Of a stretch of DNA of 64,000 nucleotides, positions 7,843-16,552 are shown in pieces. Numbering within the stretch: position 1 is the first letter of the stretch; each line of letters begins with the position of its first letter. The notes beneath the pieces are model-generated. The model was not told the DNA's origin, ran no database searches, and saw only the letters and a list, made by a program, of their open reading frames with translations. Both the position numbers and the translations under genes were made by a program. The DNA comes from Marinococcus halophilus (GTDB taxonomy: Bacteria > Bacillota > Bacilli > Bacillales > Marinococcaceae): contig NZ_NPFA01000001.1 in assembly GCF_002265875.1 (NCBI RefSeq), positions 124,001-188,000 of the forward strand, read 5' to 3'.

Positions 7843-9321
7843 CTATTCGGGAATGTATGGCAGGTCCTTTGTTTTCGGTACGTTGATGACATGCGGCGTC
7901 ACGTAGCCGAGAAGACCTTCCTTTCCGTATTCGCGGCCGATACCGGATTGCTTGAATCCGCCAAATGGATAGCGGACATCGAGCCCCTGCACAGCGGCGG
8001 TATTGATCATCGTTGTGCCTGCTTCAATGCGGGCTGCCACTTCGATGGCATGGTCTTCTTCTCCCCATACCGAGCTTGTGAGGCCGTAAATGCTGTCGTT
8101 CGCCATTTCCACCGCTTCCTCCACCGTGTCATATGGCACAATAGGCACTGTCGGCCCGAACTGTTCTTCTTTCACAATGTCGTCCTGCTGGTCAGCGCCG
8201 AGCACCAGGGTTGGCTGCAGAAAGTAGCCCTGTTCAAACAGTTCGTTATCCACAACATGGCCTAACGGAATGACATCGGCGCCCTTTTCAGCCGCTTTAT
8301 CCACAAGGTTTTTCACAAAATCCAGCTGCTGTTTGTTGTTGAGCGGCCCGGTCGTGACCTGCTCATCAAACGGACTGCCAATTTTCACCCATTTATTGGC
8401 TGCCTCCTGATACTTTTCCACGAACTCCTTGTACAGGGAGCGTGGCACATAAATACGTTTGGTAATCATGCAGATTTGGCCGGCGGTCAGGAAATTGGAG
8501 ATGACCATGCGGCGCATTGCGCGTTCATCGTTTACGTCAAAGTCCGGCAGCACTACAGCGGCGTCATTGCCGCCAAGCTCGAGTGTCATATCCTTGATCG
8601 TATCCGCCGCTGATTTCATAATTTTCTTCGCTGTTTCCGTGCCACCGGTAAAAGCTATTTTATCCACATGTTTATTGGAAGTAAGCTCTACGCCGACTTC
8701 CGCTTCGCCGTGCACGAGGTTTAGCACCCCGTCCGGAAATTCTTTGGCAATCAATTCAACCACCAGGCTGACCGCATGCGGCGCAAATGGACTCGGCTTT
8801 GAAATAACCGTATTTCCAGTTAGAATCGCTGGAGCTATTTTGATCGTAGACAGGGCGATCGGGTAGTTCCACGGGCTGATCGCCGACACAACGCCAAGCG
8901 GTTCCTGGCGGACAATTGTCTTGCCGCCTTCGCCTTCATCCACCTGGTCAGCTATCGTTTCTTTGACCGTCTGGCAGGCATACTCCATCCACATGATTGA
9001 AACCGCCATTTCCCCGTGGGCGTCATAAACTGGCTTGCCGTGTTCCTCCGCTAATACCTCAGCGAGCTCCGGCGTACGGTCTTTTAGCATTTGAATTACG
9101 CGCTCCATCCGCTCGATGCGCTCTTCCACCGGCACTTCCTTCCACGCAGGAAAAGCAGCACGGGCTGCTTCAATGGCTTCTGCCGCCTGTTCTACTGTTG
9201 TTTTCGGCACGTAGGCCACGATTTTTTGCGGATCGGCCGGATTCTCTCTTTCCATATATTCGTCGGCGTCCACTCGTTTTCCGTTAATCCATGCATATAA
9301 TGTCACTGATTCGTCTGCCAT
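7843..9321 (-). CDS. NAD(P)-dependent aldehyde dehydrogenase
   Basis: The 492-residue enzyme of the ALDH superfamily oxidises an aldehyde to the acid. Visible are the catalytic Cys in TAGQICMITKR, the general-base Glu in LELGGNDAAVV, the cofactor motif FTGGTETAKKI, and NPYA-like oxyanion features (SAISPWNYPIALS). ATG 9321 has AAGGGGG eight bases upstream; the open frame continues to 9357 without a site. It resembles the benzaldehyde/vanillin-type dehydrogenases of Bacillus (YfmT group), but substrate cannot be assigned from sequence alone. It has its own terminator and no operon partner. The nearby FAD monooxygenase is on the other strand, so a shared aromatic pathway is only a guess. Confidence 0.92.
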   Translation of the reverse strand: MADESVTLYAWINGKRVDADEYMERENPADPQKIVAYVPKTTVEQAAEAIEAARAAFPAWKEVPVEERIERMERVIQMLKDRTPELAEVLAEEHGKPVYDAHGEMAVSIMWMEYACQTVKETIADQVDEGEGGKTIVRQEPLGVVSAISPWNYPIALSTIKIAPAILTGNTVISKPSPFAPHAVSLVVELIAKEFPDGVLNLVHGEAEVGVELTSNKHVDKIAFTGGTETAKKIMKSAADTIKDMTLELGGNDAAVVLPDFDVNDERAMRRMVISNFLTAGQICMITKRIYVPRSLYKEFVEKYQEAANKWVKIGSPFDEQVTTGPLNNKQQLDFVKNLVDKAAEKGADVIPLGHVVDNELFEQGYFLQPTLVLGADQQDDIVKEEQFGPTVPIVPYDTVEEAVEMANDSIYGLTSSVWGEEDHAIEVAARIEAGTTMINTAAVQGLDVRYPFGGFKQSGIGREYGKEGLLGYVTPHVINVPKTKDLPYIPE

Positions 9322-9437
9322 TCCCAGTTCCCCCTTAAAAACAATTTTACCTGTCACTTCATCGTAGCCTGCATGCCCTGATTATTCAACTATTTAATGC
9401 AGGCCGGCGACAACTGTCGCAAAGGCAGTTCCAACTA

Positions 9438-11663
9438 CTATTTTTTTATAATTTGCTTGGTACCGGGCACCATTTTCCCTTTGCACATCGGGCATTCCTT
9501 TTCGTTTTCATTAGAGGCTTCGGACAGACGTATCCATGCCGGGCACATCGCTTCTTCACAGACAAGCGCATCAATTGTTTCCGTTTCCTGCTTTTCTCCG
9601 GTATGTGTTTCCCCCGGAAAGGCTTCGAGCAGAAAGCGTGACACTTCGACTTCCTTGCCACGGTAGAAGGCCGGTGAGCTGATGCACAGCTTCTGCTTCG
9701 CCCGCGTAATCGCTACATAGGCGAGACGGCGCTCTTCCTCAAGGGCCTGTGTCTGTTTGTTTTCCGCCTTTTCGCCATATAAAAGATCCTTCATCCGGTC
9801 AGCCTTTAACGCAGAATCGTGCGGCATGATCGTTTCTGACGCGCCGATAACATATACGACCGGAAACTCCATGCCTTTGGCCCGGTGAATTGTCATCAGC
9901 GACACATGGTTCGCGTCGGGGTCCTTCTCCCTCTCTTTCATTTCGCGGAACGTCCGTAGCATGTCGTCGACAAAATATACAAACGACGACACGCTCTCAA
10001 ACCGCTTGGCTGAGGACTCCAGCTCGTCGAGCGTTTCTTTTAACGTTTCCTTTTTCATGCTCACCTGCTGCTCATCCGCCTCCAGGTAGCCGTCGTAAAA
10101 CTGGCGGCGCATTTGCCGGATCGCCGTTTCCGGGCGTTTTTCCTTCAGTTTCTGGATCATGCTCTGCCGCTCCTCCACCTTTTTACGCTGAAACGGGCGG
10201 ATGCCTGGCATCTCTGTTAAATGAAGAAGCGGTTCGCTGCGGGGAGAAAATATCTCCTGCTCTTTAATGTGGCGCATGCCGCGTTCCCGGGAAATAAATA
10301 ACGTCGGCACGACCTCGGGCATCGCCTCTATCAGCGTCGGATTCAGGCTCAGCCGCAGATAGTCCATCATAGCTTTCACCGGCCACTGCTCATAAAACAT
10401 CTGGTTGCCGAGGGAATGGTGCACAAACGGAACATCCTGGGCTGTCAGCTGCTCAAAAATCGCACGGCTGACACTGATTGTCCGGTGCAGCACGGCCATA
10501 TCGCGCCATTCGCATTCTCCCTCTGCCACCGCCCGCTTCATGTCCGCCACCACCTGCTCCGCCTCCTCATCAGTGGAAGCCGCCCGGAAATAAAACGGAG
10601 ACGACGCTTCCGCATTCATGACCTGGAGGGTTTTGGTTTTCCGCTGTTTATTGTGGCGCACTACTTCGTTCCCAAGACCGGCAATTGCCTTATGGGAGCG
10701 GTAGTTGACGTCGAGCACAATGGTCTGTGCTTCCGGGTATTTCTGGTCAAACTCCAGAATAAATTCGTGCCGGGCCCCGTTAAACGAATAAATCGTCTGG
10801 TCATCGTCCCCCACTACGAACAAATTGCGGTGCTTTTCCACGATCATCTGCACGAGTTGGTACTGAAGATAGTTGGTGTCCTGGAATTCGTCGACCATCA
10901 CGTACTCAAACCGGTCCTGCAGCTGCTGCAAAAAAGCCGGGTCCTCGTCCATCATCGTTTTGGCCTTCATTAAAATATCATCAAAATCAATATAATTGCG
11001 CTCGAGCTTCCAGTCTTCATACGCCTGGCAGATGCGCTTTAACTGCTTTTGGCTTGTTTCTTTTTCAGGAAGATCCGCGACGGCGGTATCGTTCATTTTG
11101 TGATAGGACAGAAAGGATAAGACCGCTTCAGGCTGATAGACATCCTCAAGGCCCATGTCCTTCATCAAAAGCTTGACGGCCAGCTGCTTTTTCCGCTCGC
11201 TTGAAACAATTTCCTGTCGAATGCCGTGACGCCTGAGCAGAAGCAGGAAAAAGGCATGAAACGTACGCACCTGCAGATTGCTGGCTGTTTCACCGACACC
11301 CGGCAGGTTCATCACTCTCGTTTTCATTTCTTCCGCTGCTTTTTTGGTGAATGTAATCAGCAGAACGGATTCTGCCGGCACCTGCTTGACGGCCATTAAA
11401 TAGCCGGCCCGGCAGACAAGCACCGACGTCTTTCCCGAGCCCGCACCTGCAAGCGCGAGCAGCGGCCCGTTTCCGAAACGCACAGCTTCGATCTGGGCTT
11501 CATTCAAAAAAATACCGTCCGCTTCAAGCGAACGAAAATAAAAGGCGTCAGTTTCCTGGTCTGATACGAGTTCTTTGCTTGTCCTGGCTTTTGCGATTGC
11601 TGCATATGGTACTTCTTCCCCGCTTACGCCGAAGGGAGTTGAATAAAAAGAAAATTCCCGCAT
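9438..11663 (-). CDS. UvrD/Rep-family superfamily 1A DNA helicase (YjcD-like)
   Basis: A 741-residue ATP-dependent 3'-5' DNA helicase. Motifs run in order: Walker A AGAGSGKT (near residue 75), VDEFQDTNYLQ (Walker B), GDDDQTIYSFNGA, VNYRS, TIHRAKGMEFPVVYV and RRLAYVAITRAK. An unusual C-terminal tail holds two Cys pairs, C-x4-C and CPMCKGK, about 25 residues apart, which looks like a small zinc ribbon. Length and this tail fit the B. subtilis YjcD group better than PcrA, whose C-terminus differs. The start at 11663 has GGTGAG upstream. No repair or recombination partner lies beside it. Confidence 0.9.
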   Translation of the reverse strand: MREFSFYSTPFGVSGEEVPYAAIAKARTSKELVSDQETDAFYFRSLEADGIFLNEAQIEAVRFGNGPLLALAGAGSGKTSVLVCRAGYLMAVKQVPAESVLLITFTKKAAEEMKTRVMNLPGVGETASNLQVRTFHAFFLLLLRRHGIRQEIVSSERKKQLAVKLLMKDMGLEDVYQPEAVLSFLSYHKMNDTAVADLPEKETSQKQLKRICQAYEDWKLERNYIDFDDILMKAKTMMDEDPAFLQQLQDRFEYVMVDEFQDTNYLQYQLVQMIVEKHRNLFVVGDDDQTIYSFNGARHEFILEFDQKYPEAQTIVLDVNYRSHKAIAGLGNEVVRHNKQRKTKTLQVMNAEASSPFYFRAASTDEEAEQVVADMKRAVAEGECEWRDMAVLHRTISVSRAIFEQLTAQDVPFVHHSLGNQMFYEQWPVKAMMDYLRLSLNPTLIEAMPEVVPTLFISRERGMRHIKEQEIFSPRSEPLLHLTEMPGIRPFQRKKVEERQSMIQKLKEKRPETAIRQMRRQFYDGYLEADEQQVSMKKETLKETLDELESSAKRFESVSSFVYFVDDMLRTFREMKEREKDPDANHVSLMTIHRAKGMEFPVVYVIGASETIMPHDSALKADRMKDLLYGEKAENKQTQALEEERRLAYVAITRAKQKLCISSPAFYRGKEVEVSRFLLEAFPGETHTGEKQETETIDALVCEEAMCPAWIRLSEASNENEKECPMCKGKMVPGTKQIIKK

Positions 11664-11739
11664 AAGTTTCTCACCGTTTCTGTTGGATTGAGTATGTTTA
11701 TTATAAATCGGGACAGCCGCTCTTGTATAGAGCAGGCAG

Positions 11740-12735
11740 TCACGGCCTGCTGAATATTATTTTTCCGCTGTTCTTTCCATTTTCATAAAATTGCAGTGCC
11801 TCTCTGGCTTGTCCGAGCGGATAGGTGTGCTGCACCGGTGGAAGCAGAAGCCTCCCGCTTTCCATCATATGAAACAGAGTCTGAAATACCTGCTGAAAAC
11901 GTTCACCGGAAACTGCCGCATTCCAGTGCCTCAAATGAAACATCTTCCCTTTCACGCCCAGCGTCTCCGTTGTATACTCCCAGTCAAGCGGCCGGCCCGA
12001 GAGCAGCCCCAGCGCCAGTAATGTTTTCCCAGGTTTAACGCTCCGGGCAAGGGCTGTACCAGAGGCCCCTCCCACCATATCAACGGCCGCATCCGCTTTT
12101 TCTCCCTGCAAGACGCTCTCCAACTGGAGCGCTTCTTCTCCTTCCTTAGCCGCTATAATTTTATGGGCCCCAAGCTGCATCAGCTCGTTTATTACCGCTC
12201 TGCGGCGCACAAGTCCCACCACTCGAATATTCATACCTGCAGCCAGCTGAATCAATAGCCGTCTCATTACAGAATTAGCCGCATTGATAACAAGCATTCC
12301 ACCGGAAGGAATCTTCAGCTTTTCGGTTAAAAGCACGTACGCCGTTACCGGATTAATATACATCTGGGCAGCCGTTTCATCAGAAAGGCTGTCCGGCACC
12401 GGCACGGCCAAGGCTGCCGGCGCATGGACCACCGTCTGCCATGTACCTTCTCCCCGCAGCGGCAGTACCCGTTGCCCCAGCACCCGCCGGCTCACTCCTT
12501 TTCCCACCCGTTCGACGACACCGACTCCTTCATAGCCCGGCACCAGCGGAAGCGTCACCCGGTGGGCATACCGCCCGTAAATGGGGATAAGATCCGAGGG
12601 GTTCACTGGAGACAACTGCATCCGTACCTCCACTTCATCCGTCTTTAATTCCTTTTTCTCTTCAAGCCTTATACCCAACTGTTCGGAAGGATTCCCGAAA
12701 GCTTCCACGTATGCTTTCATGCTGATTGGAGTCAT
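11740..12735 (-). CDS. Medium-chain dehydrogenase/reductase, quinone-oxidoreductase or enoyl-reductase type
   Basis: A 331-residue MDR-family enzyme with an N-terminal GroES-like domain (PVNPSDLIPIYGRY, LPLVPGYEGVGVVERVG) and a Rossmann domain. The Cys cluster of structural zinc and the usual catalytic zinc ligands are absent, so it belongs to the zinc-free branch (quinone oxidoreductase, trans-2-enoyl reductase) and should use NADPH. The nucleotide-binding stretch is atypical (AANSVMRRLLIQLAAGM, with N and S where the family usually has glycines), which may affect cofactor binding. ATG 12735 is supported by AAGGAGGG six bases upstream. A hairpin without a T run overlaps the stop codon. Confidence 0.85.
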   Translation of the reverse strand: MTPISMKAYVEAFGNPSEQLGIRLEEKKELKTDEVEVRMQLSPVNPSDLIPIYGRYAHRVTLPLVPGYEGVGVVERVGKGVSRRVLGQRVLPLRGEGTWQTVVHAPAALAVPVPDSLSDETAAQMYINPVTAYVLLTEKLKIPSGGMLVINAANSVMRRLLIQLAAGMNIRVVGLVRRRAVINELMQLGAHKIIAAKEGEEALQLESVLQGEKADAAVDMVGGASGTALARSVKPGKTLLALGLLSGRPLDWEYTTETLGVKGKMFHLRHWNAAVSGERFQQVFQTLFHMMESGRLLLPPVQHTYPLGQAREALQFYENGKNSGKIIFSRP

Positions 12736-12864
12736 TTTTTCCCTCCTTTCACGTAATTGCCGTGGCACCTGCGAGGTGCTACTCTTTGCATAACCTGTAT
12801 TTCCAATTATAAAAATACTGTCACTAATTTTTTGAAAGCGTTCTTTTTAAAGGAGGGGCCACTT

Positions 12865-13083
12865 ATAAGAAAAAATGTGAAGATGCAGACTAAAATCATG
12901 TCTCTCGTTGTCGGGCTGGTCGCTTTTATTACAATAAGCTCCTTCGGCGTATTTGCTTATTTAGAATATAATGATATCGAAGAAGAGCTTGAAGATAAAG
13001 CCTTAAGTACAGCCACCTACATAGCAAGCTCACCGGTTGTCCAGGGGGCATACGCCTCCGAGGACCCAAGCTCGGTGCTTCAG
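12865..13083 (+). pseudogene. Remnant of a CitS/DcuS-type sensor histidine kinase gene (N-terminus only)
   Basis: About 70 codons survive: a basic start (RKNVKMQTKI), one membrane segment (SLVVGLVAFITISSFGVFAYL), and the beginning of the extracytoplasmic sensor (ALSTATYIASSPVVQGAY). This lines up with the start of the intact kinase at 31976-33577 (RKKYKLQTKI, then ALQTSRSVAGFPAVEEAF). A strong AAAGGAGGGG stands at 12849-12858, but the codon at the aligned start is ATA at 12865, so the ATG seems to have decayed; GTG 12877 or ATG 12883 are still possible. A partial cre-like word TGAAAGCGTT lies at 12833. Similarity stops near 13083 and gives way to the end of a tctA gene. Confidence 0.8.
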
Positions 13084-13216
13084 CCAGGCCATGACTATCG
13101 CCAACGACGACTTAACGGTCTTTTTCACCCGGCCGATTTCCCTCGGCATGATGATTGTCGCTCTTCTTTCCTTTCTTGTGCCAATCATTCGCCAGAAAAA
13201 AACAACTTCAGCATGA
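13082..13216 (+). pseudogene. Remnant of a tctA gene (C-terminus only)
   Basis: In a different frame from the kinase remnant, the last 44 codons read like the end of TctA: SQAMTIANDDLTVFFTRPIS, one hydrophobic segment (GMMIVALLSFLVPII), a basic tail RQKK, and a stop at 13214. The intact TctA in this window ends comparably (SASVFFSSPIS, hydrophobic stretch, KNKK). A terminator follows at once, as expected at the end of a tct operon. The pair of fragments is most simply explained by one internal deletion of an operon ordered kinase, regulator, tctC, tctB, tctA, the order of the intact locus at 28-33.6 kb. Confidence 0.82.
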
Positions 13217-13243
13217 AAAAACCCGGAGCCCCCGGGTTTTTTT
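13217..13243 (+). terminator. Intrinsic terminator of the decayed tct operon
   Basis: AAAACCCGG and CCGGGTTTT arms with a small GC loop, then a run of T, starting just after the tctA remnant's stop codon. Confidence 0.85.
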
Positions 13244-13338
13244 GTGTCATTTTTGCATTTTATCCATTATTTACTCCTTGTGGCAGTTTTTCATGTTTAC
13301 CGCAGGGGTTCATTTCGTTAACCATTTTGAAAATTAAG

Positions 13339-13377
13339 TTGACAAATGGCTGATTTCTTTCTATCCTTAGAAATCAG
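13339..13377 (+). promoter_or_regulatory. Promoter and candidate operator of the bioY operon
   Basis: TTGACA (13339-13344) and TATCCT (13362-13367) are separated by 17 bases, a good sigma-A promoter. The -10 box lies inside a perfect 8-bp inverted repeat, CTGATTTC (13350-13357) and GAAATCAG (13370-13377), with 12 bases between the arms. A repressor bound there would block the promoter. The arms do not match the GTTAAC-type BirA operator that I know from Bacillus, so the regulator is uncertain. Confidence 0.6.
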
Positions 13378-13391
13378 TGAGGTGAACATAA

Positions 13392-13928
13392 ATGCGTATA
13401 CAAAAAATTATTTATACGGCTTTATTTGCAGCAATTATCGCAGCTTTAGGCATCGTTCCGCCGATTCCGCTGCCGTTCAGCCCAGTGCCGATTACCCTGC
13501 AGACTCTCGGCGTTATGCTGGCCGGCTCTCTGCTCGGCGCGAGATACGGCGGTCTCAGCATACTCTTGTTTGTGGTGCTCGTGATGATAGGCCTTCCCCT
13601 GCTCGCAGGCGGGCGTGGCGGGGCCGGTATATTATTTGGCCCAGGCGGAGGCTACATTTTGAGCTGGCCGCTCGGGGCGTTTATCATTGGCTGGATTGCC
13701 CATTCCTTTAAGAAACCGTCATTTCCAAAGTATCTGTCTGCTAATATTATTGGAGGGATTTTCGTCATTTATGCCGGAGGCGTTACCTATTTATCGTTTT
13801 TAATAAACATTCCGTGGACCACTGCCGCTATCCAGGCCCTGGCTTTTCTGCCGGGAGATATTTTTAAAGCAGTGGTTGCCAGTTTTGTTGCGGTCAGGCT
13901 GAACAAGCAGCACAAAATCAGGCTGTAA
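13392..13928 (+). CDS. bioY: Biotin transporter S component BioY
   Basis: A 178-residue membrane protein with about six hydrophobic segments. Recognisable BioY words are PIPLPFSPVPITLQTLGVMLAG near residue 25 and the glycine-rich GGRGGAGILFGPGGGYILSWP. BioY binds biotin with high affinity, either alone or with an ECF energising module, which is not encoded here. GAGGTGA precedes the ATG. It is the first gene of a tight three-gene unit with an acyl-CoA ligase and a thiolase, matching yhfU-yhfT-yhfS of B. subtilis, which as I recall is under biotin control. Confidence 0.95.
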   Translation: MRIQKIIYTALFAAIIAALGIVPPIPLPFSPVPITLQTLGVMLAGSLLGARYGGLSILLFVVLVMIGLPLLAGGRGGAGILFGPGGGYILSWPLGAFIIGWIAHSFKKPSFPKYLSANIIGGIFVIYAGGVTYLSFLINIPWTTAAIQALAFLPGDIFKAVVASFVAVRLNKQHKIRL

Positions 13929-13947
13929 CGCCTAAAGGAGAGCTTCT

Positions 13948-15357
13948 ATGATCGGCCAGTCCATTGCCCGCTATGCTGCTTATGTGCCTGCCCAAACGGC
14001 GGTCGAATATTCGGATTATTCGATCAGCTGGCGGGAGCTGCATGAAACCATTATTCACCGGCAGGAGCAGCTCTGCGCAGCTGCCGGTACGCTTTTTCAA
14101 AAACAAGTTGCTTTTGCGCTTCAGGACCCTCTCGAGCAGCTGTATATGTTTTTTGCGATCGTGTCTGGGGGCGGCATCGCTGTCCCAGTGGATGAAATGC
14201 TGAACAGCAACGCCACAGCTGTCCTTCTTTCCTCTTCCAGGCCCAGCCTTTTCGTCGCAGATAGTGAAGCGCCCGGGTCGCCGGTCCCTTCCCTGACGCT
14301 TGAAGAAGTTACTCGCGCTGAAGGGCAGCCGTCTGCTCCCGCTGCGCTTTTCGGAGAAACGGATTTGTTTTATGGCGCGTGCACTTCAGGCTCTTCCGGC
14401 AGGCCGAAAATATGCCTGCGAAGCCATCGTTCCTGGCTGAAAAGCTTTGAAGCAGAAAAGCAGCTTTTCCCGTTTCGGGATCACGAACGTGTCCTGATTA
14501 CCGGAAAATTGTCCCACTCTCTTTTTTTATACGGAACCGTCCGCATGCTCGAGTACGGCCACACCGTTGTTCTTCCTGTCCGGCACTCGCCCCGGGGGAT
14601 TTCCCGGATGGTTGAGGAGAAACAGGTCACAGTACTATACGCTGTGCCTACGATGCTCCGCTGGCTGCTCAGTCACTCATTTTCTCCTTCTCCCTCAGTC
14701 AGGCTGATTATTACAGGCGGAGAGAAATGGTTTCCCGCTGACAATCCGAAAGCGTTTCTCCGTTTTCCTTCGGCCGCCCTGTATGAATTTTACGGCAGTG
14801 CAGAAACTAGTTTTATCAGCGCCTTAAACCACCGCGAGGAACAAGCCTCCTCTTCCTGTACCGGCCGTCTGTTTCCTATGGTCGAAGCCTCATCCTGCCC
14901 GTCTTCTGGGGAGCTGGTAGTGAAAAGCCCATTTTTATTCAGCGGCTATGCCGGAGAAGCCTCCTTTCACTCCCCCCGCGCAGTAGCCACCGGAGACATT
15001 GGCTCCGTCGATGAAGAAGGCTTTCTTTATATTACTGGCCGCCAGAGCGAAAAAATTGTCAGCCGGGGACGCAATGTTTATGCCGAGGAAATCGAGCAGG
15101 TGCTCACAAGTCATCCAAAGGTGAAGCAGGCAGTCGTTTTTGGTGTACACGACCCTTTCCAGGGAGAAAAAATCGCTGCTCTTTATACAGGCAGTCCTGC
15201 TGTAAGTGAATTGCTCGCATACTGCCGGCAGCGGCTGCCCGCTTATAAGATACCCGCATGCCTGCAGGCGGAAGGCCTGCCTATGCTTGCGAGCGGAAAA
15301 ACAAACCGGCTGGAAGCAAAGAAATATTATAAAGCTTTATCTAAAGGAGAACGGTAA
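13948..15357 (+). CDS. Acyl-CoA synthetase (AMP-forming), YhfT-like
   Basis: A 469-residue member of the ANL superfamily, which activates a carboxylic acid to acyl-AMP and then acyl-CoA. Motifs: the phosphate loop TSGSSGRPK near residue 148, YEFYGSAE (A5), TGDIGSVDEEGFLYITGR (A7/A8 hinge), GRNVYAEEIE, and the C-terminal SGKTNR carrying the catalytic Lys region. It is shorter than long-chain acyl-CoA ligases. AAAGGAGAG precedes the start, 19 bases after bioY. The operon setting (bioY and a thiolase) suggests a link to biotin or its pimelate-like precursor, but the acid substrate is not known. Confidence 0.88.
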   Translation: MIGQSIARYAAYVPAQTAVEYSDYSISWRELHETIIHRQEQLCAAAGTLFQKQVAFALQDPLEQLYMFFAIVSGGGIAVPVDEMLNSNATAVLLSSSRPSLFVADSEAPGSPVPSLTLEEVTRAEGQPSAPAALFGETDLFYGACTSGSSGRPKICLRSHRSWLKSFEAEKQLFPFRDHERVLITGKLSHSLFLYGTVRMLEYGHTVVLPVRHSPRGISRMVEEKQVTVLYAVPTMLRWLLSHSFSPSPSVRLIITGGEKWFPADNPKAFLRFPSAALYEFYGSAETSFISALNHREEQASSSCTGRLFPMVEASSCPSSGELVVKSPFLFSGYAGEASFHSPRAVATGDIGSVDEEGFLYITGRQSEKIVSRGRNVYAEEIEQVLTSHPKVKQAVVFGVHDPFQGEKIAALYTGSPAVSELLAYCRQRLPAYKIPACLQAEGLPMLASGKTNRLEAKKYYKALSKGER

Positions 15358-15359
15358 TC

Positions 15360-16505
15360 ATGGCCGAGCCTGTCTATATTATCGATGCCAAACGGACACC
15401 TGTACATCACATACAGGGTGCGTTTTCAAAGCTGGAGCCTGAACAGCTGACGGCGCCGCTATATGCACATTTTCAAAACCAGTTCGGGATAAATAAACAC
15501 GTACCGGCAGATGAAGTTTTCATGGGAAACGCCGTCGGGCCCGGGGGTAATCTCGCCCGTCTCAGCCTTCTTGAAGCCGGCTATGACACTTCTGTTCCCG
15601 GGGTAACCGTTGATCGCCAGTGCGGCTCCGGGCTTGAAGCAGTACACCAGGGCTTCCGGCACCTGCAGGCCGGTGCGGCAGATACGGTCCTTGCCGGCGG
15701 GGTGGAAAGCGCAAGCCGGGCCCCGAAACGCTCCTTTTTCGCTTCAGATGCCTACCCGGTTTCCTCCACGCAGGAACGAGCCCGCTTTTCCCCAAAGTTT
15801 ATCGGAGATCCTGATATGGGAGAAGCTGCGGAAACGACAGCGGAAGCTTACGGCATATCCCGAGCAGATCAGGATGCCTTTGCCGAACGCAGCTATAGGC
15901 TGGCATGGGAGGAGGCAGCAAAGCCGGACATTTCCCGGGAAATCATTCCGGTAAGCACCATTCAAGCAGATGCTTCGCTTCGTGTTCCAGATAAAATGAA
16001 TAAACTCATCCGCCGTGCGCCCGCTGTTTTCCGGGAAAGCGGTACGGTTACCGCCGCCAATTCCTCCCGTATCAGTGACGGAGCAGCGCTCACGCTGATG
16101 GCAACCCGGTCGTCCTGCCGGCAGTACGGACTGAAGCCCGTGCTCGAACTCATCGATGCCGTGGCGGCCGGTGTTGACCCAAACATGCCGGGCATCGGCC
16201 CGGTGCCTGCTGTAGAGCGGCTGCTTAAGCAAAACCGGATGTCTGTAGAAGACATTTCTGTATGGGAATGCAACGAAGCATTTGCCTCCCAGGTTCTCGC
16301 TTCCGCTTTGCAGCTTGGCCTTCCGCCGGAGCGGCTGAATATAGCCGGCGGCGCCATCGCCCAGGGGCATCCATACGGTGCTTCGGGAGCAATTCTCGTT
16401 ACACGCCTGCTCCGGCTGATGCAGAACAGCGGCCTCCCGTTCGGCGTAGCTATGATTGGCATAGGCGGCGGGCTCGGGCTCGCCAGCCTGTACCGGCTTA
16501 TATAA
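15360..16505 (+). CDS. Thiolase-family protein (YhfS-like) lacking one catalytic cysteine
   Basis: A 381-residue thiolase-fold protein. Three of the four usual active-site elements are present: the nucleophile Cys88 in DRQCGSG, the Asn of WECNEAF, and the His of GGAIAQGHPYGASGA. The fourth, the Cys of the C-terminal CIGGG motif that protonates or deprotonates the acetyl substrate, is Gly367 here (MIGIGGGLGLA). Classical acetyl-CoA acetyltransferase activity is therefore doubtful; a decarboxylating or acyl-transfer variant is possible. AAAGGAGAACG serves as ribosome site and lies over the end of the ligase gene. Third gene of the bioY operon, followed by a terminator. Confidence 0.85.
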   Translation: MAEPVYIIDAKRTPVHHIQGAFSKLEPEQLTAPLYAHFQNQFGINKHVPADEVFMGNAVGPGGNLARLSLLEAGYDTSVPGVTVDRQCGSGLEAVHQGFRHLQAGAADTVLAGGVESASRAPKRSFFASDAYPVSSTQERARFSPKFIGDPDMGEAAETTAEAYGISRADQDAFAERSYRLAWEEAAKPDISREIIPVSTIQADASLRVPDKMNKLIRRAPAVFRESGTVTAANSSRISDGAALTLMATRSSCRQYGLKPVLELIDAVAAGVDPNMPGIGPVPAVERLLKQNRMSVEDISVWECNEAFASQVLASALQLGLPPERLNIAGGAIAQGHPYGASGAILVTRLLRLMQNSGLPFGVAMIGIGGGLGLASLYRLI

Positions 16506-16508
16506 GGG

Positions 16509-16552
16509 AAAAAGCCTGCAATCATCTTTGAATGATTGCAGGCTTTCTTTTA
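16509..16552. terminator. Bidirectional terminator between the thiolase and tartrate dehydratase genes
   Basis: AAAGCCTGCAATCA and TGATTGCAGGCTTT form a 14-bp stem, with a T run on the plus strand and an A-rich side for the minus strand. The genes on both sides converge on it. Confidence 0.88.

Noticed and set aside
9360-9437. Terminator between the helicase and ALDH genes
   Set aside because: Only a short GCGACA/TGTCGC hairpin without a T run on the right side is visible, so it was not called.
12757-13353. A single 198-residue protein across the kinase-tctA scar
   Set aside because: Its frame includes sequence upstream of the ribosome site, then leaves the kinase similarity, passes tctA sequence in the wrong frame and runs through a terminator. 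Two gene fragments explain it better.
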